64,000 bases of DNA from NCBI RefSeq assembly GCF_000344685.1, contig NW_006920419.1:469169-533168 (forward strand), read 5' to 3'. The position numbers and the translations under genes are program-made. The DNA is from Gloeophyllum trabeum ATCC 11539. Taxonomy: Eukaryota > Basidiomycota > Agaricomycetes > Gloeophyllales > Gloeophyllaceae. Shown here in pieces: positions 46,856 to 57,525 of this stretch. The notes below the pieces were generated by a model. The model was not told the origin of the DNA and ran no database searches. It worked only from the letters and a program-made list of their open reading frames with translations. Position 1 is the first letter of the stretch; every line of letters starts with the position of its first letter.

Positions 46856-48146
46856 ATGGTAGACGAGGATGCTTTGAGAAGAAAGAAAATAAATAATTGT
46901 ATTGTATTGGGGACAATTCGTATGTAGGATTGCTCAGCTGTTGGATCGATGCCGTAGAGTGGCCACAGTTGTGAGAGCGTTACGAGGATGGCAACACTAT
47001 AATAGCGCTGGGGTCTGTGCATGAGATTGTCGCTTTCCACCATGCCAACCTTCCAATACGTACGTGGCAATGCGTATGCTTACACTGGCATATATGCTCA
47101 TGCCTCCGGGAGAAGCTACTTCTGATGACTCGCTGCCTCTACATTGACTCGGGCGCTAGCAGTGGGTCATAATCCTGGAAGTGGACAAAAAATACCAAAC
47201 TGACATCAGTGGTATCGGTGGCGTCTATCGACACTCGGAATTCTGAGCCGCGCTTCTCTTCAGCACCGCGAATTCGAAGAACAGAAGCAAGACTGCACGA
47301 GGCCTTACTGGGGCTCACGGTAACCTGCGATAGCGGCCATCCGGTAATTCTTACCATTCGTACGAGTCCTGGTGGATTCCTTCGCTTGCCACGCGCGTAT
47401 CAAGTACGACCGCGAATGGTCGTGTTTACCAGCATTTTGCTCTTCATGCTTTGGCCACTACATATGACAAGCAGCGGGCGCGATGCCTGCAGGTGAAGGG
47501 TGATAAAAGGTTTGGTGAAACGAGAATTTCCACCAGACTTTTCTCTCACCTTTCATGAACATGTCAATCGCAGTACATGTACTAGTGAGAGGTCTAGACC
47601 AAAGTGGAAACCCCATCTTACGGACTGTCCTTTCCATGATAGTTTCTCTTTCATCTCTTGCAATTGCAACATCTCGTGACCCATTTATCTCTGGCATCAG
47701 TTGATCACTACGTCCACAGCACTGTCGCCAGGAAACAAGCAAACATGTCTCATGCCCGAAGGATTTGACATTTCCAAACATCTGATGATTGCAGAATTAG
47801 CTCAGTACATCTCAATCCACTGGATCAGTAGTACTGGTATCCCCGAGAACTGTCAATATAGGACTCTGGGTAAGGTTCTATTCCAAGACTCGACATCGCC
47901 AATTGACTAAAGATCCATGGTCGTTGAAGGTGCATATGTCCTCGAGACGATCCAGGTTCGTGTCGCATTCATGCATCTGACGTGCTTCCAGGAACCACAG
48001 CGCAGCGTCTGCTCGAACTTTGATACGACGACCGCGAGTTCGCATCAATATTGTTGATCGCGGCGTCGGGCGTGGACCGCTTTGTAGTGAGGCGAAGCTG
48101 CCCACTTTAGATATAACCCATCGTCTGTGGAAATGGCTTACATATC
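46856..48146. other. intergenic; right part belongs to a segmental duplication
   Basis: From about 47.65 kb onward short blocks recur upstream of copy G, for example TGACCCATTTATCTCTG at 47677 and 50576, and GAGGCGAAGCTGCC just before each gene. No gene is present. Confidence 0.5.
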
Positions 48147-49946
48147 ATGGCCCAACCATTGTCCGACAGCTACGAGACTTCATGGCCCGAGTGCGTGCTA
48201 CGGTTTATCGCCATTTCAAACTCCAAGCTGACCCATATGCGTTTCAAGATTCACGACAAACTGTGTTCATTTTGCTTCCATAGGTGCGTATGCGTAGATC
48301 ACTCGAACCCCACTCGATAGTGGCAGCTGCTAATAATGTTACAGTGCTCCTTTTCTATGATCACGTCCTGACCTTCGACTCAGAAGTGTCATTCATATGG
48401 CAAAGCTCCGCTAGAGTAGGAAAGACACTCTTCCTGCTGAATCGATACTTCGCGCTGGCGTCGAATATCTCGTACATTGTCATGCTCCACGCTGGCGTCT
48501 CTCTGTCTAGTGTAAGTGTGGAGTGCTAGCAGTCATCTGTACAGACGCTCCGAGTCTAAAGTATTCTCCACGCTTTCTCGGGAGTAGGCAAGGTTTGTAG
48601 GATTTACAATCGAGTCCCGACGTTTGTCCACTGACTTCGTACAGCTGCTCGCACTACGTCAAATGGCGGGAGATATCTCTTGCTATCAGTGAGCTCTTCG
48701 TAATTGGTAAGTATACGTCGTGGGTCACGTATGGGGCGCCTTGAAAACGTTTTGCCCGCAGTACTCATGGTGCTTCGCATATATGCCCTTTACAACCGGA
48801 ACCGTATTGCTTTGGGATGCCTCTGCGGGGCAAGTCTTACATCGATCGCTGTGGCCGGAGCGAGTAATCATATTTGAAGGCGCGTACTGCCTGCTAATCT
48901 GTTTGTAGTGGTTCACGGTCGCAGCACATACTCGGGATAGCACAGAGGCTATCAGGACATGCCTTGTCAGGCTTATGGGAGGCAGGTGTGTATCCATACT
49001 CTGGCATACAGGGCAGTCACAGACCCTTTCTATTTCGATGCCATCACTAGAGACTTGGGTATGCCAATGAAATTTGCTGATTTACTCCAGGCTCATTCAA
49101 CCTCTAAATATCTCATGGAGGTCTAGCATCGGCGTGGGAAGCTCTTCTTGCCTTTGATATATTCATTTTCGCCATGGTCGTTCTGAAGGTGCTAAAAGAG
49201 TACCATGAAGATGGGATGAAGGGGCTCGCAGGAGATAGTCTAGTGAAAAGCATCCTCCGCGACGGTTCGCACTTCTATTTCCGTTACATTAGCGTCTTCT
49301 CAGACACCTCCACATGAAGGCGCAGCCTACTTCGTGTGCGTATCTGCCACAGCCAAGGGTAACTTTCGGCATTAAAATCCTCCAGGTTCATGACCGCTGC
49401 AAATCTGGCAAATATAGTTACTTACCATGTGCGTCCTGCAATCCTGATATACACCGGATTTTTACCATCGCCTTTTTGCTAGTCCCACGACGTGCGTCCC
49501 TGCGTCCTTTGTCGAGTGCGCAGATTAACCCTTATTTGCAGCCATCATGGGTGGGATTCCTGGCCAGTCCCGCCGCAAAGTAAGATGTCGACATCGCTCT
49601 TTCATTCATACACTTATGAGTCATTGTTTACCAGTGTCTCTGTGCTAGCCATGTCCAGGCTCATGCTACATCTACACGAAGTCGCTAAGAGTAGACAAGT
49701 GTTCGAACTTTCGAGAGGCGCCGCATCAGTTGGCCTTGAGTTCGAATGGCACAGGGATCCGGCGTCGAGCGGCGTCGGTCCAGGACTCGGAGATGTGTAG
49801 TGGTCCTCGTTCACGCAGCGTTCCGTAGTCTGTCGAGCTAAAAGAAATAAAGTACTGTTTTCTGTAGGTTCAGACATCAATATTCAACCCCGGCAAGATT
49901 CCAGTTGAGCCACTACTAAGAGTCCGTTGCGCTCCTGAGGGGTTTC
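47650..49946 (+). repeat. segmental duplication unit 1 (contains copy F)
   Basis: Similarity with unit 2 runs from the TGACCCATTTATCTCTG block, through the gene, to TTGCGCTCCTGAGGGGTTT about 140 bp after the stop. Confidence 0.6.
48147..49800 (+). CDS. DUF6533-type multi-spanning membrane protein, copy F
   Basis: ATG 48147 (MAQPLSDSYETSWPE, exon ends 48190). Then FTTNCVHFASI, VLLFYDHVLTFDSEVSFIW, LFLLNRYFALASNISYIVM, SCSHYVKWREISLAISELF, VLMVLRIYALYNRNRIALG, LASAWEALLAFDIFIFAMVV, LVKSILRDG, AANLANIVTYH and SVSVLAMSRLMLHLHEVAKS. The tail ends SSGVGPGLGDV at TAG 49798-49800. It aligns exon by exon with copy G. At about 48861 the donor that reads GTGAGC in G reads GCGAGT here, implying a GC-AG intron or a splicing defect; otherwise the gene looks intact. 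The family is of unknown function. Confidence 0.68.
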
Positions 49947-51016
49947 CCAGAATGTGCAGGCTCGCCCGATGAGCATTGGTGGTCTAATTACGGTACGCCG
50001 GAGAGGACGAGTCTTCCGTCTAACTCTGGTCTGAATGAAACCTCGGCCAATGCTTGCATAAGGACTGGGTTCAATGAAGCGCTCGAACTATGGGCCAACT
50101 TACGCTTTCTCAAATAAAAGCTTCAGGACCCTGTCACGTATGTGGCATCAACGCTCCTTCCTACGGCCCGATGATCAAGCAAGCTGTGTATAGGATAGCG
50201 CCTCTTTCTTGGCTTGCCCCAGATCATCATATCCCAATACGTCGTTCGATAATTGGATCGTTCTCAAGAAGCAGCGTTTTCAGGGCCGATATGCCTCGTG
50301 AGTTGCCATAGGCGTAGTTCAATACTTCCGGTGAGCATCAGCCCTGTACATGTCCCTACGCTTCTGATGATATTTCATCTTCCATTTCGTCAGAGATCTG
50401 AGACTCCCTCGATCAGAGTAGCAAATACTAAATCTGCCAGAATCATCCAGCATCTATAACGTTCCACCCGCAAGCGAGCGGCAGTAGGGGGAGTTTAGAG
50501 CAATCAGGAAATTGAATTGGTCTGAACATTATACTGCATCTGTCGTCTTCCTTGATCGCAACCCTGGCATCTGGTTGACCCATTTATCTCTGATTTTGCT
50601 AGGTGGCGACCTTCAAAACAGCATAGCATATAAGCCTGACCATGCCTCACGCATGCAGGGTAATATGTGTCCTTCGTCCCGAAGCAATCTGACGAAGGCC
50701 ATTTCTGTACCTGGTGCTCTGTTGCATCAAGGACTGATTTTGCCACGACAAGATATCTCAGGGATCTGGATGATGAAAGATCTGCAAGCAGCTACAGATG
50801 TCTCTTGCTGGCTGGCCCCTGTATGCTCACACACACTGGCAGCAGCTGATTGGGCTGTAGAAGACCCTCTGGAACCCAAATGTGGTCAGTACGGACGATC
50901 GCAGTATCGTGATTGTTGGTCACGACTTCGGGCATAGGCCGCTTTGTGGTGAGGCGAAGCTGCCAGTTTCGGATATAACTCAACATAGGTGAACAGACCC
51001 CATACATCAATACATC
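49801..51016. other. spacer between duplicated copies F and G
   Basis: Left end and right end belong to the duplication units; the middle (about 49950-50570) is unique and shows no gene. Confidence 0.4.
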
Positions 51017-52820
51017 ATGACCAAAACATCGTCCTCTACTCACGACATCTCATGGCCCGAGTGAGTGTTACACGACTGTTGCGGCTACCGGGTACTGGCT
51101 GACATGTCCGGTGTCAGATTCACGACCAATTGCGTTCATTTTGCTTCCGTGGGTGCGTATGCATGGCTTAGCGAGTTACAAGTCATCCTCGCTGAGTTAT
51201 ACTGCAGCTCTTCTCTTCTATGATCATGCCCTCACGCTTGGTTCGGAAGTCTCATTTATATGGCAGAGCTCTGCCAGGGTGGGGAAGACACTCTTTCTGC
51301 TGAATCGGTATTTCGCGCTCGCGTCGAACATGTTCTCGTACATCTTCATACTCCAGCTGGGTGTTTCTCTACCAGAGGTGTGTGTCGCGTACATGAAGCC
51401 TGCCGAGACAGACGTTCGGAATGCACTGACGTCCCCGTGAATAGGCAAGGTGCGTAGGTCATTCGCAGCAGCGACTGAGTACCAACACTCTCGACTTCAT
51501 CTCCTACAGCTGCACGCACTTCGTCAAATGGCGGGAGATCTCTGTGGCTATCAGTGGACTCTTCGTGACATGTATGATCTTTCGTTATCTTAGTATACGA
51601 GACGCTTTGAAAACATTTTCCAATAGCGCTGATGGTCCTCCGTATATACGCCCTCTACAACCGCAGTCGTGCCGCATTGGCAAGTCTCTGCAGCGCTGGC
51701 ATCATCCTGATCCTTGTGGCTGGAGTGAGCCTTTTTCCGCTTTTGGTGACGGAAATTGGCTGACAGTCTGATCGCAGTGGTCTACGGTCTCAGCACATAC
51801 GGAGAATAGAGTAGAGGCTGCGGAGCCCTGCCTTGTCAAGATTATGGGGGGCAGGTGTGTAGGCTCAGCTCTATAACTGTATAATCGGTCTCTCCTCTCA
51901 TTTCCGATACCATCAGAGATATGAGTATGTCCACATCTGGATGCGCTGAACTGCGCTGGACTGAGAATGCACCCTGATGATCTCTTGCGCAGGTCTAGGA
52001 ACAGCGTGGGAAGCGCTCCTCGCCTTCGATGTATTCATTTTTGCGATGGTCGTTATGAAAGTACTCAAGGAATATCATGAAGAAGGTATAAAGGGCATAG
52101 CCGGAGCCACCTTAATGCAATGCATTATTCGTGACGGTGCGCACGCCTCTTCCTATTTCCTTCCCTTCCCTTCCCTTATACTAGTAATGGGTCTCCACAT
52201 GAAGGCGCCGTCTACTTTGTGTGCGTGGTCATCACGAGAGGGGTGATTTTGGCACTGAGATCCCTCTAGACTCATGACCTCTGCCAATCTCGCAAATATC
52301 ATTACTTACCACGTGAGTACTGGTCCTTCGCTTCCGTCAATCACCAGAATCATTGACCTCAACCTTCTGCTAGTCCAACAATGTAAGCTCACCTGCGCCT
52401 GCGTCCGATACGCAGAGTAACCCGTTCTCTAGCAATCCTGGGTTGGATTTCTGGCCAGCCCCGCCTCGAAGTACGCTTTACTCCTTTATTTCACACACAC
52501 ACCTCCTGAGTAATGGCCGGGAAGCGTCTCCGTTTTGGCCATGTCGAGACTGATGCTGCATCTGCACGAAGTTGCTCGAAGTAAACAGGTCTTCGAACTT
52601 TCAAGAGGGTGCGCCTCAGACGGCCTCGAATGGCGCGGGCATTTGACGTTGAGCGCGAATCCGGAAGATCCATAGCGGCCCCTATTCGAGCAGCTTGCCC
52701 TCTTCTATCACTCCGGAAGAAATGTAAAGTAGTGTTATCTGCGGGTTCAGATATTGACACTCATTACCGATAGTTTGGAAGTGAGCTTTCATAGAGATCC
52801 CTTTGCGCTCCTGGGGGGTT
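50560..52820 (+). repeat. segmental duplication unit 2 (contains copy G)
   Basis: Counterpart of unit 1: shares the upstream block at 50576, the pre-gene block GAGGCGAAGCTGCC near 50951 and the downstream block near 52804. Confidence 0.6.
51017..52675 (+). CDS. DUF6533-type multi-spanning membrane protein, copy G
   Basis: ATG 51017 (MTKTSSSTHDISWPE). Then FTTNCVHFASV, ALLFYDHALTLGSEVSFIW, LFLLNRYFALASNMFSYIF, SCTHFVKWREISVAISGLF, VLRIYALYNRSRAALASLC, LGTAWEALLAFDVFIFAMVV, CIIRDG, GAVYFV, LMTSANLANIITYH, SWVGFLASPASK and SVSVLAMSRLMLHLHEVARS. The tail ends LTLSANPEDP at TAG 52673-52675. Donors are canonical (GTGAGT, GTGAGC, GTGTGT). This is the tandem duplicate of F, with shared exon phases and flanks. 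It appears intact. Confidence 0.72.
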
Positions 52821-53229
52821 TGCGCCTAAATGATACCCTGAAAACGTCCGGTGAGAACCAGCGACCCGAAATTCCCAACTGCATTCTGGGTATGATAGAA
52901 CAGATGAACTGCCTCTCATATCCGACTTGTGATGTGGATGACTCACTATTCCAGTCATCGCTCTTCCATCGTAGACACAGGAGACTGTGTAGCACTGACT
53001 CGAAATCGTAGATACTAAGTTCTCCGTGTCTGCATGTAAGACCGCAGGCCTGTGATGCACGCCGCTCAAGCCATGCCTCTTGTTTGCTGCATGTCTGTCG
53101 ATGCTGAGTGGGTCACATCGTCGTGTCGCCAAACCTGTTCTCCAACTTGAAGCCTGACCTACCGCCTATGTCAGGTTGTCGACACACTGCTCCATATCAA
53201 CCTGCCACCAGAGCCCCGTTTGGAAGACT
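52821..53229. other. intergenic / possible decayed copy
   Basis: No confident coding segment before the remnant at about 53230. Confidence 0.35.
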
Positions 53230-53500
53230 TCATCTCCGCAGAGTCATGCCCCAACGATGCCATGGCTATGTCAAGACTAATGCTTCGTCTTCACGTATTT
53301 GATGAGACGAAGAGAACATTCATTTATCTTCAGCTGCAGGTGTTGCCTCCGAGTCGGCAAGTCTCGACTTACTGGCGTCTGAACAACGTGCTGAGGTGCG
53401 CATCAGTGGGCGACGTGATAATTACTATATTGGGAAATGGCGCCAACATTCGTTCCTCACACATTCTTGTGCTGCAAACATTCGAACCGCATCCTTAGAC
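53230..53500 (+). pseudogene. remnant of a third plus-strand DUF6533-family C-terminus
   Basis: The frame 53220-53498 contains NDAMAMSRLMLRLHVFDE, which lines up with SVSVLAMSRLMLHLHEVA of copies F and G, followed by a diverged tail ending FEPHP. No upstream exons are recognisable, so this looks like a decayed 3' end. Confidence 0.4.
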
Positions 53501-53764
53501 CCACTCATTCCTGACGTATCAGGCTAGTGTTGACGGGTATTTCTTACTCAGATGGTAGACACTTCGATGCGGTTGACCCGAAATGTCCTAATTAGGTCCG
53601 CTGCGCCCACAACTCCAAACAGTGTAGTTGTCTATGTGGGTCCATATCGGTCCTTGTGTAACACCCCAAAAAGGGTATTCCTGTTGATTGCTTGCGTCGT
53701 TTGTTGACCTGCCATAGCAACCGACGCAATCACCTAGTTTTCCCTCGATTTTGTAGGTCCTCAG
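53501..53764. other. intergenic
   Basis: Nothing recognised. Confidence 0.35.
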
Positions 53765-53819
53765 CCAATCCGACCGACAATCCCTGATGGATTGCTTGCA
53801 ATCGGGACGGGTATATATA
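53765..53819 (+). promoter_or_regulatory. CCAAT and TATA motifs of the small membrane-protein gene
   Basis: CCAAT at 53765-53769 and TATATATA at 53812-53819, 152 bp before ATG 53971, followed by a pyrimidine-rich leader. Confidence 0.55.
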
Positions 53820-53970
53820 CGAGCCCTCTCGACGATGGGAGGGCACAATTTCCCCGTCGTCGGACTCGGTCAAGCACCCAGCAGCCTTCCCCTGCCTCAT
53901 CCTCCGAGACTCGTCCTGTCTCTTGCACGACTAGAACATCGTCTTTCTACCTCACCAGCCACATCTCACA

Positions 53971-54643
53971 ATGTCGCCCATTGCCTTCAACCGGTCCATC
54001 TTCTCTTCCAGCCGCGCTGCTCCGGTAGACCTTGAAGCGCAGACGTCCTCTACCACCAGCCCAGCACCGGTTACTTACCTGTCGTCGCCAGCCCGCGCCG
54101 CTACACACGAACCCCATTCACTCCCCTTACGGTCGTCCGTAAATATGGTTGGAACGACCAATCCCCTCGACGACTTTTTCGGAGTCACTGCGCCCTCAAT
54201 GTACCGCGTCGGGAACCGCGAAAGCCGACACGACTCCGGGGCCTTGCTCCCCATGACTGAGGCAGACTTGCCGCCTCCATACGAAATACTCCCCGCGTAC
54301 ACGGAGTCACGGAACGAGGAGCCCACCACGCTCGCAAAATACATGTTCCTGTATGGTTTCTGTGAGTATCTCTTGTCTCATGTTGATTTCCGACTACGTC
54401 CTGACGGGTTTTCTTCTAGTGTTCCCACCATTCTGGATCATCGGAACATTGATCCTCTTCCTCTCCCTTTCCGCACCTGCCGAATGGCACGCCGAGAAGC
54501 CAGAGATGGAGAGGCAAGAGTTGCTGAACATCATGCGGAGGACCGAAGTCAGGTGGGCGAAGCGATGTGCCTTTGCCTTGGTCCTCCTGCTATTGGTTGT
54601 CGGTGTGGCAGTTGGAGTTGGCTTTGGAGTGATGCGAGCATGA
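53971..54643 (+). CDS. small membrane protein with PPxY-like motifs
   Basis: ATG 53971 (MSPIAFNRSIFSSSRAAPVD), one intron (donor GTGAGT at 54361, acceptor before 54420), stop TGA 54641-54643. The first two-thirds are disordered and Ser/Thr/Pro-rich and contain DLPPPYEILPAYTES, a PPxY motif that could recruit WW-domain (Nedd4/Rsp5-type) ubiquitin ligases. After the intron come LFPPFWIIGTLILFLSLSAP (first hydrophobic segment), a charged stretch WHAEKPEMERQELLNIMRRT and a C-terminal helix CAFALVLLLLVVGVAVGVGF. The YGF-LFPPFWxxG motif is one I recall from basidiomycete proteins of unknown function. Likely an endomembrane or plasma-membrane protein. Confidence 0.75.
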
Positions 54644-55447
54644 GACGATGAAGAACCCGCCGCCTGCCAAGGCTAAATGACTGCCGGTTGCACGTCAAGA
54701 GCCTATACTATCCCTCATTCCCTCCCCGCCGATCATGACAACACGCACGCTCTCTCACGAGACTGATTATGGCTGCTTTCTGCTCGGTGTCGCCTGCACT
54801 CCTTTCGCTGTCTTCCGTCACCCTCGGAGCTTGGCTCTCCGCATTGTATCGCTTAGATGTCGCTTTCATTCTCTCCTGGTCTGAAGAAGTGTATCACTAG
54901 CTCTGTATATTATCCTCTTCATCTTTATTCTATGATGAGTCGTGATGATCATAATCACAGTGATGACTTCGGGTGTCGATTTGAACTGAGGATCACTGAC
55001 ACTAGAAACGGCGCTCCAGAACCGAAGCATTAGATTTGTATTCCATACCCGAGATTATACACCTTCCGGTAGTACAACCTTGACAGCGACTGGCTAACTT
55101 CATGACTTTGCGAAGGACGAGCCGGCACCATCGTTCGAGCGCAACTGGAGAATGGATTCGTGAACGAGATTATCCACCGCTCGCGATCGGATTTAGCCGA
55201 AGCCGGAGGTACTCGTCGCGTGTCAGACTGTCTCTTCCAGATATCCATACTCTTGGAATAACTATCCTCTCACCACAACTATCTTAGTAACAGAGACGGA
55301 CGCTCTAAGGCTGCGTCCCAGACGACCTGTGGCAATCCGAACTTCGAACTGTTGCACACATGCGCGCTAATCCATCTATCTCAAGGGCCAACGCAGATAG
55401 CATCATTACTGCGACACCGTGTATGATATGCCACCATACGCTTTGCA
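54644..55447. other. intergenic
   Basis: 3' flank of the small membrane protein and upstream sequence of the first secreted gene. No gene seen. Confidence 0.45.
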
Positions 55448-55455
55448 TATAAATA
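55448..55455 (+). promoter_or_regulatory. TATA box of secreted protein 1
   Basis: TATAAATA 138 bp before ATG 55586. Confidence 0.5.
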
Positions 55456-55585
55456 TCAGCCTTACCACAATGTACGGTATCGAACCCCTCTCACCTGGGC
55501 GCGAGCTACCTACTTGTAGCCGTACAAAGTCACTCGTTACTGAACTACGTCCTTTTGGACACCCCACTGTCATTTCGAATTCACC

Positions 55586-56604
55586 ATGCTCAGAGTATCT
55601 TTATTCAGCCTAGGCTTCCTTCTTTTGTCTGTTGTTGTAGTCCACGCCCACCCGTACAGTGACGTCCACCGCCATAGCGAGCGTGCTCTTGCCAAATGTA
55701 CGTCTCCCGCCCACTCCTTTTACCAAACATTCATATTCCCGGCCAGCCTCTGCTGAATGGCCCACGTACAAGTGCCAGAACGGCGATCCCGGGACTCCCT
55801 ACAAGAACTTCACTGTAGGGAGCACCGGCAAGGCCGCGTACAGTTGGACCTGCCAGGGCGATATCCCCCAGATACCCACGAAGAACAACGGCACGGTTTT
55901 GCAGAAGGGGAAGATCAATCCGGCCCCTCCTGCTCCGAGACACAAGAAGAGAGATTATGACCTCCTAGGGGAGGCGTGTACTGTGTGGTGTAACAGCGGG
56001 TAGGCGTACTTCCCTTTGGGAGCCTTGTGGGTTAACCTGACCGGCGGTTGTACAGAACAAATGGACCAGACCCAAATGGCGAGTAGCACTGTCCATCTGA
56101 TATGAGAGGGAAGCCTGACATGCATTCCGCGCCAGATTGCAACCAGCTGTTAACGTGAGCCTGCCCTCTCTCAGTATACGCCTACTGCTAACTACGCAAC
56201 CAGATCCGACGAGATGTCTGGCACGTTCACCATCCCCGCCGGCAGCTACCTAGTCTGGACGTGGCTCACCTGCCAAGTGGTGCAGAACAACCTCGTCAAC
56301 CCCTCCGTAGCTATCGAATACAGCTATGATATCAACAATTGTGCGTGGCATCGCACGCTCGAACTAGTAATTATCACAGACAGGGCTGATTTCTTGTATA
56401 GGGGCCGGGGTCGTCTCGAACCTGGCTTATAACTGCCAGGCCGCCGAGAACGCGATGGGGGGGAGCTGCCATTTTGCTGACAGCACGGCCATATGTATGT
56501 ACCAGCATGATTTAACGTAATTACGTGAGGCAGCTGAACGTGCTTTTCATCCCCATTCCCCTCTAGCTGTTATCCAGGTTCAACTGGCTCCCGCGAGCAG
56601 CTGA
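55586..56604 (+). CDS. secreted eight-cysteine protein, paralogue 1
   Basis: Exons 55586-55697, 55747-55999, 56056-56078, 56136-56154, 56204-56340, then two further short exons ending at TGA 56602-56604. A signal peptide (MLRVSLFSLGFLLLSVVVVH) precedes WPTYKCQNGDPGTPYKNFTV, YSWTCQGD, EACTVWCNS and GPDPNDCNQLLT. Then follow GTFTIPAGSYLVWTWLTCQV, WAGVVSNLAYNCQAAENAMG, GSCHFADSTA and VIQVQLAPASS. Eight cysteines remain after the signal, all matched in paralogue 2. A dibasic RHKKRDYD site between the two halves could be cut by Kex2. The third intron begins with GC rather than GT at the place where paralogue 2 has GT. It resembles an abundant but uncharacterised family of basidiomycete secreted proteins carrying PDPNDC and NAHGGxC blocks. 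Extracellular; function unknown. Confidence 0.75.
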
Positions 56605-57525
56605 ACGGGGTGTTGGAGCAAGAGTTTCACTCTGTTTATGGGAGAAAGCGGACCTCGCTTCTTTGTCTTCGGTTTTCACTTCGATATCTGGCCTCACCAC
56701 ACCTCGGGCTTGACAGCTGTTCCCGTTTCACGGCAGAGGGGGTCGACTTACTTGGCACGTTCAGTTGAGGCGTGCCGCAGATCATATAATCTTGTCCTTT
56801 TCTTCATTAATGTGCATGTTCACTATTTCGGTTGCCGATTCTACTATCCGAAACTACGATTCATTTATTATTGCGGGGCAGACGTGAGTCTGGTTTGCCC
56901 ATTGATTTATTACAACGTACGTACCCTCGGCAGTTCCGTATAGTCGACCGTGCCCCTTTCGCATTTCCCTCCTACCCGGGATTCATAGTTTGGTTGGGCA
57001 GTGCTGCTGTGGCTGTGGCAAGTGAGCCTGCGTGGGATCATGGCGGTGCCGCTGTTCTCCGGTCCGTCCCCGAGATATCATTGCCGTTCGAGGCTCGAGC
57101 GTTTGTTGGGAACCGTCTTGACAGTTGCGCCTACGCTGCTAGCTCTTGGGTATACGCCATGAATGTCTTCATTTTGTCCACTGCGCCTCTGGACATACAT
57201 ACAACTGTTCTACCTCTCGCTTCTCGCCCGAACAGCGGCCCGCCCGGGTATACCGGTCTCCGCACGGACGAGGCCCATATGCTCAGGGACCCATGTCCCT
57301 GCTTTCTGTAACGCCCGTGGACCAGTGATGCAACATATGCCATATGCTGATGATGCAGGGCCCTTCGGGCACTGGACGCCATAAATCTCGCCCCGGGCGT
57401 ACGGTCCCTACTTAACGCCTTGGATACGCCGAAAGCAACCGGGCACCCTCAATTATCGAGACTCCCGACTCCCGACTCGCTCCAACAGCTTGCTCTCTCA
57501 TCTAGGATCTGCACTAGTACTCGCG
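56605..57525. other. spacer between the two secreted paralogues
   Basis: Overlapping short frames, none with a signal peptide or cysteine pattern of the pair. Confidence 0.45.

Noticed and set aside
55311..55360. Second Harbinger-like MITE starting GGCTGCGTCCC
   Set aside because: The first bases resemble the MITE end, but no matching inverted end or target duplication could be found nearby.
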